Part shown: piece after piece, positions 49,678 through 57,558 of the stretch | Position numbering within the stretch: position 1 is the first letter of the stretch | How the letters are laid out: each line of letters begins with the position of its first letter | DNA from: Streptomyces thermolilacinus SPC6 | Lineage (GTDB): Bacteria > Actinomycetota > Actinomycetes > Streptomycetales > Streptomycetaceae | DNA length: 64,000 nt | Direction of reading: 5' to 3' | Assembly (NCBI RefSeq): GCF_000478605.2 | Contig: NZ_ASHX02000001.1 | Coordinates: forward strand, 620,001-684,000 | The notes under the pieces: generated by a model | Told to the model about the DNA's origin: nothing | Databases searched by the model: none | What the model saw: the letters and a program-made list of their open reading frames with translations, nothing else | Translations under genes and position numbers: made by a program

Positions 49678-49707
49678 ATCATAGTGACGGCGCCGGACCG
49701 GCCCCAA
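49678..49707 (-). promoter_or_regulatory. Promoter of the vWA gene pair (leaderless)
   Basis: On the minus strand TTGGGG (49707-49702) and TATGAT (49683-49678) are 18 bp apart. TATGAT ends 7 bases before the ATG, so the start codon is the expected transcription start. Confidence 0.6.
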
Positions 49708-49708
49708 C

Positions 49709-51817
49709 TCACCGTCGCGGCCCGACTCCTTCGAGCATCCGCCGCATGACCGGCACGGGCAGGCCCGGGTTGACGGCGGCGTCGGACAGGGTGGTTCGGT
49801 CGCGCAGCAGCCGCACGAGGGCGCGGGCGGGCAGGTTCGGGTTGCGCGCGGCGGTGACGCGGACCCCTTCGTGCACGTCGTCCAGGAGCCGTACCGCCGT
49901 GGCGGGCGACAGCCTGGGGTCCTCGGCGGCGCGGCGTCGCACCTCGGCGGCCGGGTCGCGGCTGAGGCGCTCCACCAGCTCCGGCGTGGATTCCGGGTCG
50001 TCCGGGGCGAGGCGCCGCATGCGGGGGCTGGGGTCGTCGGCGTACCGGAGCAGGTCGGCGCGGGGGAAGTTGGGGTGGCCGCGCGGCCGGTCGGGGTGGC
50101 TGAAGCTGCCGTCCCACCAGCGCCACACCTCCAGCAGCAGGTCGGCCGGCGCGTCGTCGCAGGACTCGGCGAGGAACAGCCGTACGGCCCTGTCCTCGTC
50201 GCGCGCGAGCCGCTCGGCCACGTCGGGCGGGAGGCGCCGGGCGCGGGCGGCGCCGCCCCGCAGCAGGGGGTGCGCGGAGGCGGCGCAGCGGCGCATCGCG
50301 TCGGGGTCGTCGTGGAGGGCGGCCACCCAGGGCAGGGTGCGGCGCATGGCGCGCGCGTCGAAGGCGTACGGGACGGACGCCCGCTGCTCCTCGGTGAGTT
50401 CGGGCCGTACGGACACGGCGAGGCGCACGGCGTCGTCGGGGTCGTGGCCGAGCGCGGCGACCAGGTCGGGCGGAAGGTGCGGGTTGGCGGCGAGGTGTTC
50501 GCGCACGTCCCGGTCGGGGTGGGCGGCCAGGTGCTCGGCGAGGTCCCGCTCCAGGCGGCAGCGGCGTACGGCCTGCTCGCCCAGGTCCTCGGCGTCGTGG
50601 AGGGCGCGGGGCAGCGGGTGCTCCTCGTGGTGGGCGAGGAGGGCGGCGCGGCGCGCGACCGGGGCGGGATCGTCCAGGAGGCGGCGCCGGGCGGGCGGGT
50701 CGAGGTGCTGCCAGGCGGCGGGGCAGGCGGCGGCCCGTACGGCGGGGACCGGGTCGTCGGCGAGGGCGGTGGCGAACGGCGCGGGCAGACCGGGAAGTTC
50801 GGCGGCGGCGGCGCGTACGGCGGGGTTCGGGTGGGTGGCGAGCCGCTCGTACGTGTCCGGGGCCAGGTCGGCGCCGATCCGGGCGGCCCACTCCACCAGG
50901 AACTCCAGGCGGCGTGGCTCGGGCGGCGCGCAGAACAGCGCGTGCCATTGGCGGGGCGTCAGGTGAGCCCCCGCTTCGGCGAGTTCGGCGCGGACGCGCC
51001 AGTCGGGGTGGGAGGCGAGCGTGTCCGTCAGGGCGGGCGAGAGGTCTCGTCGGCGGGGCAGGGACCCCACGCGGAGCTGGACGATCCGCAGCAGCACGTC
51101 GTCGGGCGCGGCCCGGTTGAAGCCGAGCCATTCGGCCCAGGCGAGGCGCAGTACGTCGTCGGCGGCCACGTGCCGGAAGAGGCCCGCCCAGGCCGCGTCC
51201 CGCTGCGCCGGGGTCTCGGCGGCCTCGCTCCGGGCGGCCTCCTCGCGCCGCTCCCGCAGCCGGTCGAACGCGACCAGCCGGACGCCGTCGCCCGTACGGC
51301 ACGCGCCCAGCAGGGCCGAGCCGTCCCGGGTGACGGCGACGAACCGCCCCCGGTCACGCACCAGGAGGGCCGCCGGACTCCAGCCAGGGCCCGGCAGGAC
51401 CCGGCTCCAGACGAGCGGGACGTGGCGAACGGCGGCGGCGACGAGGAAGGTCCCGTCACCGCCCGGGAGGCCGCCGTCCGGGGGCCCACCGCTCAAGGGC
51501 GCACCGTCCGAGGGCCCACCGCCGGTCCCTCCGCCCGCGATCCCGAACTCGGCGGCGGTCCGGGCCCAGTGGGCGTCCACCTCGTCGTCCGCCACCAGGT
51601 GTACGGCCCCGCCACACCAGGCCCCGCCAGGCGCCCAGGCCCCGCCAGGCGCCTCGGCCGTGACGCGCAGGGCGGCTTCCGGCGACGGCAGGTCCGCCTC
51701 GAACGCGCCGTACGGCTCCCCGGCACCGACGCCGCCCGTGATCTCCAGGCCGGCGCCCTCCAGCAGGGCGGCGAGCCGGGCCGCGGGGGTATCGGGGGTC
51801 GTGGGTGCGTTCGTCAT
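49709..51817 (-). CDS. Leucine-rich-repeat-variant / HEAT-like repeat protein
   Basis: A 702-residue protein. From about residue 240 it consists of repeated helical units containing variants of L-A-x-x-P-x-x-x-V-R-x-x-x-A: LASHPDWRVRAELAEAG, LATHPNPAVRAAAAELPG, LADDPVPAVRAAAC, LAAHPDRDVREHLAANPHLP, LGHDPDDAVRLAVSV, LSRDPAAEVRRRAAEDPRLS, LDDVHEGVRVTAARNPNLP. This is the LRV type of alpha-solenoid, a protein-protein interaction scaffold. The N-terminal 230 residues differ, with a Gly/Pro-rich loop (about 96-125). No iron-sulfur Cys cluster as in the original LRV protein is seen. ATG at 51817 follows AGGATGGG. Partners unknown. Confidence 0.85.
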   Translation of the reverse strand: MTNAPTTPDTPAARLAALLEGAGLEITGGVGAGEPYGAFEADLPSPEAALRVTAEAPGGAWAPGGAWCGGAVHLVADDEVDAHWARTAAEFGIAGGGTGGGPSDGAPLSGGPPDGGLPGGDGTFLVAAAVRHVPLVWSRVLPGPGWSPAALLVRDRGRFVAVTRDGSALLGACRTGDGVRLVAFDRLRERREEAARSEAAETPAQRDAAWAGLFRHVAADDVLRLAWAEWLGFNRAAPDDVLLRIVQLRVGSLPRRRDLSPALTDTLASHPDWRVRAELAEAGAHLTPRQWHALFCAPPEPRRLEFLVEWAARIGADLAPDTYERLATHPNPAVRAAAAELPGLPAPFATALADDPVPAVRAAACPAAWQHLDPPARRRLLDDPAPVARRAALLAHHEEHPLPRALHDAEDLGEQAVRRCRLERDLAEHLAAHPDRDVREHLAANPHLPPDLVAALGHDPDDAVRLAVSVRPELTEEQRASVPYAFDARAMRRTLPWVAALHDDPDAMRRCAASAHPLLRGGAARARRLPPDVAERLARDEDRAVRLFLAESCDDAPADLLLEVWRWWDGSFSHPDRPRGHPNFPRADLLRYADDPSPRMRRLAPDDPESTPELVERLSRDPAAEVRRRAAEDPRLSPATAVRLLDDVHEGVRVTAARNPNLPARALVRLLRDRTTLSDAAVNPGLPVPVMRRMLEGVGPRR

Positions 51818-51861
51818 GGCGCCCATCCTGACGGGTGGCGGGCCGCCGGGGTACGCCGGGT

Positions 51862-52716
51862 TCAGGAGGCGCGGCGGGCGGTGTGCACCGTGCGGGCGAC
51901 CAGGAGGTACAGGTCCGGGCGGTGGTGGAGGCCCGCCGGGTCGTCCGGGTCGAGGAGCCGGTCGAGGGTGGCGCGGTCCTCGTCGGGGAGCCGTTCCGCG
52001 ACGCCGTCGCGGATGCGCGTGAACACGGTGACGACGTGCTCGCGTACGGCGGCGGGCGCGGGCGCCGGGATGTCCAGCAGGAACGTACGCGTCCCCGCCG
52101 GTACGAGCCCCGCCGAGGCGAGCAGCGCGGCCCAGTCCTCGGTCTCCTCGCGGGCGCCCGGCAGCGCCGCCCGCATCTCGCCGAACCAGCCGGCCTGCGC
52201 GGCCTCGATCCGGGCCTCCAGGCCGGGCCGTCCGACGCCGATGTCGCGCGGCAGGTGCCGCGGCGGGAGGCCGCCCTCCACCAGGGCGAGCAGTCCTCCG
52301 GGGCGCAGCCGCCGGGCGAGGCCCTCAAGGGCGGCCCGCTGGTCGCCGATGTGGTGGACGGACTCCCCCGCCCAGATCAGGTCCGCCTCACCCAGCTGGT
52401 CCATGTCGGCGGGGAGTTCAGCGCGCTGTGTGGTGACCCGGCCGCCGAACGCGGCGGTGCGTTCGCGGGCCCGTTCCAGCAGTTCCGGCGTCGCGTCGAC
52501 GGCGACGACGTCCGCGTACGGGAACGTCTCGGCGAGGAGGCCGGTCAGGACGCCGGGGCCGCTGCCGATGTCGAGTACGCGCCGGGCGGCGCCCACCGGC
52601 AGCAGCCCGGTCAGCCAGGACGCGGCCTGCCGGTACAGGGGGATGCGCAGTTCGGCGCCGTGCTCCAGCAGCGGGAGCATCGCGGTCCAGTCCATGTGCG
52701 TGTGGTCGTGGGTCAT
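51862..52716 (-). CDS. SAM-dependent methyltransferase coupled to AraC regulator
   Basis: A 284-residue class I methyltransferase. RVLDIGSGPGVLTGLLAETF is motif I, VVAVDATPELLERARERTAAF the acidic loop, ADLIWAGESVHHIGD motif II and LARRLRPGGLLALVEGG motif III. The N-terminus is His-rich (MTHDHTHMDW). The ATG at 52716 overlaps the stop of the AraC gene by four bases, so the two are made together, and the methyltransferase may be made only when the regulator is. Substrate unknown. Confidence 0.88.
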   Translation of the reverse strand: MTHDHTHMDWTAMLPLLEHGAELRIPLYRQAASWLTGLLPVGAARRVLDIGSGPGVLTGLLAETFPYADVVAVDATPELLERARERTAAFGGRVTTQRAELPADMDQLGEADLIWAGESVHHIGDQRAALEGLARRLRPGGLLALVEGGLPPRHLPRDIGVGRPGLEARIEAAQAGWFGEMRAALPGAREETEDWAALLASAGLVPAGTRTFLLDIPAPAPAAVREHVVTVFTRIRDGVAERLPDEDRATLDRLLDPDDPAGLHHRPDLYLLVARTVHTARRAS

Positions 52717-53714
52717 GGGGACAGCGTGCTGGCCGGGGCCGCCGACGGCGAGGAACCGTGCCGGTCCGGCAACTTTCCGGCGTACGCCGAGCGGTACTCC
52801 TGCGGACTGACGCCCCGGACGCGCTTGAACGCGGCGCTGAACGCGAACGCGCCGCCGTAGCCGACCCGCCGGGCGATCCACTCCACGGTCCGGTCGGTCT
52901 CCCGCAGCAGGTCCGCGCCGAGCGTGAGCCGCCAGCCGGTCAGGTACGCCATCGGCGGCTCCCCCACCAGCTCGGTGAACCGGCGCGCCAGCGCGGCCCG
53001 CGACACCCCCGTGCGGGCGGCGAGCGAGGCGACCGTCCAGGGGTGCGCGGGCTCGTTCTGGAGCAGCCGCAGCGCAGCGCCGACGACGGGGTCGCCCATG
53101 GCCAGGTACCAGGCGGGCGCGGCGGCGTCGGGGCGGGCGAACCAGGCCCGTACGGCGGCGATCAGCAGCAGGTCGAGCACCCGGTCGAGGACGACGCTCT
53201 GGCCGGGCGCGTCCCGGCTGATCTCGTCCTCCAGGACGGGTGTGAGCGGACAGGTCCAGGAGTCGGCGGGCAGGTGCAGCAGGGGCGGCAGCGCGTCGAG
53301 GAGGCGGCGGCTGACCTCGCTCTCCATCCGGTAGGTGCCGACGAGGAGGCTGTCGGGCCCGTCGTGGGCGTTGCCCCAGGTGCGCACGCCGAGGCGCATC
53401 GACTGCTCCAGCGGCTCGCCGTGCAGGGTGTGGCAGGTGCCGCCGGGGCCGATGAGGGCCTGCGGCGGGGTGCCGGGGTCGCCGCAGACGGTGTACGGGG
53501 CGGGGCCGCGCGCCAGGGCGGTGTCGCCGGGCCGCAGCCGCACGGGGGCACCGCCGCCGTCGGGGACGATCCACGCCTCGCCCCGGCTGACGCACATCAG
53601 GCACAGCGGCGCCCGGTCGTCCACCCGCACCGACCAGGGCGGGGCCATGACCATCCGCAGCAGGAAGGCACCACGGGCGCGGGGTCCGTCGAGGAGTCCT
53701 GCGAGCGCGTCCAT
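52713..53714 (-). CDS. AraC-family regulator with cupin (Cupin_6) domain
   Basis: A 333-residue activator. Residues about 1-190 are an AraC-type cupin ligand domain (SRGEAWIVPDGGGAPVRLRPGDTALA, YTVCGDPGTPPQALIGPGG). Residues about 220-315 hold the two HTH motifs (WTVASLAARTGVSRAALARRFTELVG; RTVEWIARRVGYGGAFAFSAAFKRVRGVSPQEYRS). ATG at 53714 begins MDALAGLLDGPRARGAF, typical of the family. It is divergent from the NmrA-like reductase gene, and proteins of this type usually control a neighbouring oxidoreductase in response to reactive small molecules. Confidence 0.92.
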   Translation of the reverse strand: MDALAGLLDGPRARGAFLLRMVMAPPWSVRVDDRAPLCLMCVSRGEAWIVPDGGGAPVRLRPGDTALARGPAPYTVCGDPGTPPQALIGPGGTCHTLHGEPLEQSMRLGVRTWGNAHDGPDSLLVGTYRMESEVSRRLLDALPPLLHLPADSWTCPLTPVLEDEISRDAPGQSVVLDRVLDLLLIAAVRAWFARPDAAAPAWYLAMGDPVVGAALRLLQNEPAHPWTVASLAARTGVSRAALARRFTELVGEPPMAYLTGWRLTLGADLLRETDRTVEWIARRVGYGGAFAFSAAFKRVRGVSPQEYRSAYAGKLPDRHGSSPSAAPASTLSP

Positions 53715-53812
53715 GCCGGTGAGCGTAGCCGGGGCGCGGCCCTGGACGTTCGCGTAGGCGGTCGAGCTTCCGGGACATGGCCGGGGCGAGGCGCGGCCGG
53801 GAGTCTGGACGC

Positions 53813-54655
53813 ATGACACGGATCACGGATGTGAAGACGGTGCTGGTGACGGCGGCGACGGGGAAGACCGGGCGCCGGGTGGCGGAGCGGCTGGCCGCGC
53901 GGGGGTTCGCGGTACGGGCCGGGTCGCGGAGCGGCGGGACGCTGTTCGACTGGGAGCGGCCGGAGACGTGGGGGCCCGCGCTGGAGGGCGCGGAGCTGGC
54001 GTACGCGGCGTACTACCCGGACCTGGCGGCGCCCGGCGCGGTGGAGGCGCTGGCCGGGTTCGGGCGGCTCGCGGCCGGGGCGGGGGTGCGGCGGGTGGTG
54101 CTGCTGTCCGGGCGCGGGGAGCCGGAGGCGGCACGGGTGGAGGAGGCGCTGCGGGTCGCGGTGGGGAGCGGGGTGGAACTGGCCGTGGTGCGGGCGGCGT
54201 TCTTCGTCCAGAACTTCACGGAGGGCGCGCTCGCGCAGGGCGTGGCGGCGGGTGAGTTCACCTTCCCCGCCGGGTCGGTGGCGGAGCCGTTCGTGGACGC
54301 CGACGATGTGGCGGACGTGGTGGTGGCGGCGCTGACGGAGGACGGGCACGCGGGCGCGGTGCACGAGGTTTCGGGGCCGCGGCTGGTGACGTTCGCGCAG
54401 GCGGCGGAGGAGCTGGGCGCGGCGGCGGGCCGGGACGTGCGGTACGTGCCCGTGTCGGAGGAGCGGTACGCGGCGGAGCTGGCCGGGTACGGGCTGCCGG
54501 AGCCCCAGGCGGCGTGGCTGGCGGGGTTGTTCGCTTCGCTGCTGGACGGCCACAACGCGTCGGTGACCGACGGGGTGCGCCGGGTGCTGGGGCGTGAGCC
54601 GCGGGACTTCGCCGACGCGGTGAAGGCCGCGTTCGCCCCGGGCGCGGGGGCGTAG
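53813..54655 (+). CDS. NmrA-like NAD(P)-binding reductase
   Basis: A 280-residue atypical short-chain dehydrogenase. TVLVTAATGKTGRRVAERLAARG is the TxGxTG NAD(P) motif, and AYYPDLAAPGAVEAL with RRVVLLSGRGEPEAARVEEALR follows. PFVDADDVADVVVAAL and HEVSGPRLVTFAQAAEELG are family landmarks. No catalytic Tyr-x-x-x-Lys is seen, as in NmrA/QOR2 proteins that sense or reduce quinones. ATG at 53813 lies after CGGGAGTCTGG. It is divergent from the AraC gene and ends at a strong terminator. Confidence 0.88.
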   Translation: MTRITDVKTVLVTAATGKTGRRVAERLAARGFAVRAGSRSGGTLFDWERPETWGPALEGAELAYAAYYPDLAAPGAVEALAGFGRLAAGAGVRRVVLLSGRGEPEAARVEEALRVAVGSGVELAVVRAAFFVQNFTEGALAQGVAAGEFTFPAGSVAEPFVDADDVADVVVAALTEDGHAGAVHEVSGPRLVTFAQAAEELGAAAGRDVRYVPVSEERYAAELAGYGLPEPQAAWLAGLFASLLDGHNASVTDGVRRVLGREPRDFADAVKAAFAPGAGA

Positions 54656-54770
54656 GGCTCCGGGTGTCCGGGGACGTGCGGCACCCGGGCGTACGGGGCC
54701 GGGTGTCCGCGTTCGCGCCGCTCGGGCGCCCGGGTGCCGTGCGGGTTCGCGCGCGGGAGGCGTGAACCGG

Positions 54771-54804
54771 CCGTCGGGGCTTACCGACGGGGAAGCCCCG
54801 ACGG
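54771..54804. terminator. Bidirectional terminator, 12-bp perfect stem
   Basis: CCGTCGGGGCTT (54771-54782) pairs with AAGCCCCGACGG (54793-54804) over a 10-base loop. It lies just beyond the stop of the dehydratase gene (minus strand) and serves the convergent reductase gene too. Confidence 0.85.
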
Positions 54805-54808
54805 TCCG

Positions 54809-55114
54809 TCAGGAGGCGCCGTGCGCGGCGGCGACGGCCTCCACCCGGGCGGCCAGTTCGAAGTCCCGGCCGGTGACGGCGTCGCCCGCGTCGTGGGTGT
54901 TCACCGCCACGGCGACCGTGTTGTAGCCGAGGGTCAGGTCGGAGTGGTGGTTCAGCTCGTCCTGCACGCGGGCGACGTGGACGACCATCGCGGCCGCCGC
55001 GAAGTGCGAGGCGAGCCGGTACGTACGGGTGATCCGGTCGTCGGCGAGGGACCAGCCGGGCAGCTCGCGCAGCCGGTCCTCGATCTCCTTCCGCGACAGC
55101 GGTTCGGTGGGCAT
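54809..55114 (-). CDS. 4a-hydroxytetrahydrobiopterin dehydratase (pterin-4a-carbinolamine dehydratase)
   Basis: A 101-residue PCD/DCoH protein. It dehydrates the 4a-carbinolamine form of tetrahydropterin after aromatic amino-acid hydroxylation. ITRTYRLASHFAAAAMVVHVARVQDELNHHSDLTLGYNTVAVAVNTHDAGDAVT contains the E/D-x-x-x-H-H-x-D signature (the usual HHP is HHS here) and the TH-x-x-G-x-V/L-T segment. ATG at 55114 follows ACAAGGAGCACG. No phenylalanine hydroxylase gene is in the window. Confidence 0.93.
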   Translation of the reverse strand: MPTEPLSRKEIEDRLRELPGWSLADDRITRTYRLASHFAAAAMVVHVARVQDELNHHSDLTLGYNTVAVAVNTHDAGDAVTGRDFELAARVEAVAAAHGAS

Positions 55115-55226
55115 GTCCCGTGCTCCTTGTCGGTTCGTGCCGGTGACGGCGGCGACGGTCCCGACCCTACGGTCCCGGTGCCCGCGGCCCGTGGTCAACA
55201 CGGCCGACTGGGCTACCGTCTGCGGT

Positions 55227-56045
55227 ATGACAACTGTCGCGACGGTCACGGGCGTGGGGGCTCTGCTGCGGGACTGGCGGGAGCGGCGGCGGCTGAGCCA
55301 GCTGGAGCTGGCGCTGCGCGCCGATTCGTCGGCCCGGCACATCTCGTTCATCGAGACGGGCCGGTCCCGGCCGAGCGAGGAGATGCTGCTGCGCCTGGCC
55401 GAGCACCTGGACGTGCCGGTACGGGAGCGCAACGCGCTGCTGCTGGCGGCCGGTTACGCGCCCCGGTACAGCGAGTCGGCGCTGGACGGCCCGGAGCTGG
55501 GCCCGCTGCGCGAGGGCATCGACCGGCTGCTGTCGGGCTACGACCCGTACCCGGCGATCGTGGTGGACGGGTCGTACGCGGTGCTGGCCGCCAACCAGGG
55601 CGCCGGGCTGCTGCTGGACGGGCTGCCGGAGCACCTGCTCCAGACGCCCAACGCGATGCGGATCACCCTGCACCCGGAGGGCCTGGCGCCGCGCATCCGC
55701 AACCTGCGGGAGTGGCGCGGGCACCTGCTGGCCCAGATGGAGCGGCAGATCGCCCTGGACCGCTCGGAGCGGCTGCGACGCCTGTACGAGGAGGTCACGG
55801 CGTACCCGGTCACCGGCGGTGACGACGGTGAGGCGACGGTCGGCGGCGAGGAGCCGTACCCGTACTTCGCGCTGCCGCTGCGGATCGAGGTGGCCGGGCG
55901 GGTGCTGTCGTTCGTGTCGTCGATCTCGACGTTCAACACGCCGATGGACGTGACGGTCGCCGAGCTGGCCATCGAGACGTTCCTCCCGGCCGACGCGGCG
56001 ACCGCCACGTTCCTGCGCACGCTGCCCCTGCCGGCGCCGGGCTGA
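55227..56045 (+). CDS. Xre-family regulator with MmyB-like ligand domain
   Basis: A 272-residue regulator. Residues about 9-65 are an Xre HTH (LLRDWRERRRLSQLELALRADSSARHISFIETGRSRPSEEMLLRLAEHL). Residues about 95-265 are MmyB-like, a PAS-like fold that binds fatty-acyl-type ligands in the structure known for the family (YPAIVVDGSYAVLAANQGAGLLL, ALPLRIEVAGRVLSFVSSISTFNTPMDVTVAELAIETFLP). ATG at 55227 lies 8 bases after TACCGT with no ribosome site, so the mRNA may be leaderless. Such regulators usually control a neighbouring dehydrogenase; here the pterin dehydratase gene is divergent. Confidence 0.9.
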   Translation: MTTVATVTGVGALLRDWRERRRLSQLELALRADSSARHISFIETGRSRPSEEMLLRLAEHLDVPVRERNALLLAAGYAPRYSESALDGPELGPLREGIDRLLSGYDPYPAIVVDGSYAVLAANQGAGLLLDGLPEHLLQTPNAMRITLHPEGLAPRIRNLREWRGHLLAQMERQIALDRSERLRRLYEEVTAYPVTGGDDGEATVGGEEPYPYFALPLRIEVAGRVLSFVSSISTFNTPMDVTVAELAIETFLPADAATATFLRTLPLPAPG

Positions 56046-56049
56046 CCGC

Positions 56050-56463
56050 TCAGCGGCCCGCGCGCAGCGCGCTCCACTGGAGGACCGCGAACCCGGCGAC
56101 GGTCAGGGCCTGCGCCGGGATCCACACGGCCCCGGCGGTGCTGGGCTCCAGCCAGGCGAACAGCGCGACGAGGCTGAGCACCGCCCACAGGACGTTGGCG
56201 TCCACGACGGCCGTCACGGCGCGGGCTGCCGGTGCGCGCCGGGAGGCGAGCACCCCGACGGCGGCGGCGAACACGACGAGGAACACCCCCAGCCCGGACA
56301 GCAGCGGGGCGTCCACCCCGAGCAGCCGCCCGAGCGGCCCGGACGCGGCGACGTAGGCGACGCCGTTGGCCCCGGTGACCACGGCGTCGAGACCGAGGAA
56401 GCGGCGCAGCATGACCTGCGGCTCAGTGGTACGGGAAAGCCCGGCGAGCAGGGTCTGGGACAT
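56050..56463 (-). CDS. Small integral membrane protein
   Basis: A 137-residue protein with four hydrophobic segments (about residues 24-45, 54-72, 83-103, 109-130). QVMLRRFLGLDAVVTGANGVAYVAASGPLG opens the membrane part. The pattern fits DoxX- or SPW-like small membrane proteins common in Streptomyces, without charged residues inside the helices. ATG at 56463 follows GGAGGGCGATC. It converges on the MmyB-type gene, only 4 bp apart. Function unknown. Confidence 0.8.
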   Translation of the reverse strand: MSQTLLAGLSRTTEPQVMLRRFLGLDAVVTGANGVAYVAASGPLGRLLGVDAPLLSGLGVFLVVFAAAVGVLASRRAPAARAVTAVVDANVLWAVLSLVALFAWLEPSTAGAVWIPAQALTVAGFAVLQWSALRAGR

Positions 56464-56575
56464 GGCGGATCGCCCTCCATCGAGGTCGTACGGGTCACGG
56501 GGTGGTGCGAGGGCCGGACACCGGGCGGAGTGCGCCGCCCGGTGTCCGGCACGCACCACCCTGCCGGGCAAGCGG

Positions 56576-56612
56576 CGGCGGGTCGATTACCCCTGGGGTA
56601 ATCGACCCGCCG
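56576..56612. repeat. 37-bp perfect palindrome
   Basis: CGGCGGGTCGATTACCCC (56576-56593) and its exact complement (56595-56612) flank a single T. Base pairs can extend further with one wobble. The single-base centre makes it look more like a protein-binding site or cruciform than a normal terminator. It lies 113 bp upstream of the minus-strand membrane-protein start. Confidence 0.9.
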
Positions 56613-56666
56613 TCGCCCGCCCGTGGCCGGCCTGTGCTCGCCGCTGCCTGACGTGACCGCATACGC

Positions 56667-56733
56667 GTGCGCACGCGCCGGATCGCGCGTGCGCACGACC
56701 AGCTTGGCGCGCGGAAGAGGCTTTCCGCGCGCC
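56667..56733. repeat. Two further perfect 11-bp hairpins
   Basis: GTGCGCACGCG (56667-56677) pairs with 56686-56696 over 8 bases. GGCGCGCGGAA (56706-56716) pairs with TTCCGCGCGCC (56723-56733) over 6 bases. With the palindrome at 56576, three hairpins lie in 158 bases of a 411-bp gene-free region (56464-56874). A few codons near 56744-56810 (minus strand, VNVASLVTAAALCASAW) look like a membrane peptide but have no ribosome site. Terminators for the DUF4383 transcript are a possible role. Confidence 0.75.
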
Positions 56734-56874
56734 GGTGCCCGGTTCACCGCGCGATGGTCCAGGCGCTCGCGCAGAGCGCCGCCGCGGTGACGAGCGAGGC
56801 GACGTTCACGCACCGCCGCCCCGCCCGCCGGGTCGTTGCGCCGTCCGCCGTGGCGGCGGGGGGACGAGGCTGTC

Positions 56875-57327
56875 CTACCGGCTCGTGACGCGGCCGGTGC
56901 CCCTGGTCAGCAGCACGCCGAGGGCGATCATGCCGATCCCCAGGACGAAGTGCAGCCAGTTGTCCGCGCTGTTCACGGGGATGAAGTTGGCGGCGCTGTC
57001 GTGGTCGATGATCAGACCGTAGAGCCACAGCACCAGATAGACGACACCGCCCCAGATCAGGTACTGGCGGGCGGTGGCGGCCGCGCGGGACATGGCGATC
57101 CCGGCGAGGCCGAACAGCAGGTGCACGATGTTGTGCAGGACGGACACCTGGAACACGCCGAGCAGCTTCGCCTCGGAGTGGTGCTCGGCGAACTTCATCG
57201 TGTCGTAGTCCGTCGTGATGCCCGGGATGAAGCCGAGGACGCCCACCAGCAGGAACACCGCGCCCACCAGCAGCGCGGCCTGCTGCACGTGGGTCCGTGC
57301 GGCGGGCGTACGGGAGTGACTTGCCAT
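56875..57327 (-). CDS. DUF4383 membrane protein
   Basis: A 150-residue protein with four membrane spans. HVQQAALLVGAVFLLVGVLGFIPG, FQVSVLHNIVHLLFGLAGIAMSR and FIPVNSADNWLHFVLGIGMIALG are DUF4383 landmarks, including conserved His residues in NIVHLLFG and NWLHFVLG. The function is unknown. ATG at 57327 follows AGAAAGAGGTCGG. The stop codon lies close to a gene-free region with several strong hairpins. Confidence 0.92.
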   Translation of the reverse strand: MASHSRTPAARTHVQQAALLVGAVFLLVGVLGFIPGITTDYDTMKFAEHHSEAKLLGVFQVSVLHNIVHLLFGLAGIAMSRAAATARQYLIWGGVVYLVLWLYGLIIDHDSAANFIPVNSADNWLHFVLGIGMIALGVLLTRGTGRVTSR

Positions 57328-57558
57328 GAGCCGACCTCTTTCTCACGGGGCGGCGGGCGCCGCCTCGGGCTCTCAGAGGGCGACTACCCCTCACCCGCCG
57401 TCCTAGCCCGGTCCGCCGCCGCTCGGCTGCAGGTCACCCGGTTGGCGGGGCGCGTGAAGCTGGGCTGTGGGACCGCTTAAGAAAACCTCGATGGACGGGG
57501 GGCGTCCGGATGGGCAGATTGGTCGCGTTCACCACTCTTTCCCGCCTGGAGTCGCGCG

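Noticed and set aside
48352..49749. A 465-codon plus-strand frame over the vWA gene
   Set aside because: It is antisense to a gene with intact MIDAS and signal peptide and has no recognisable motif.
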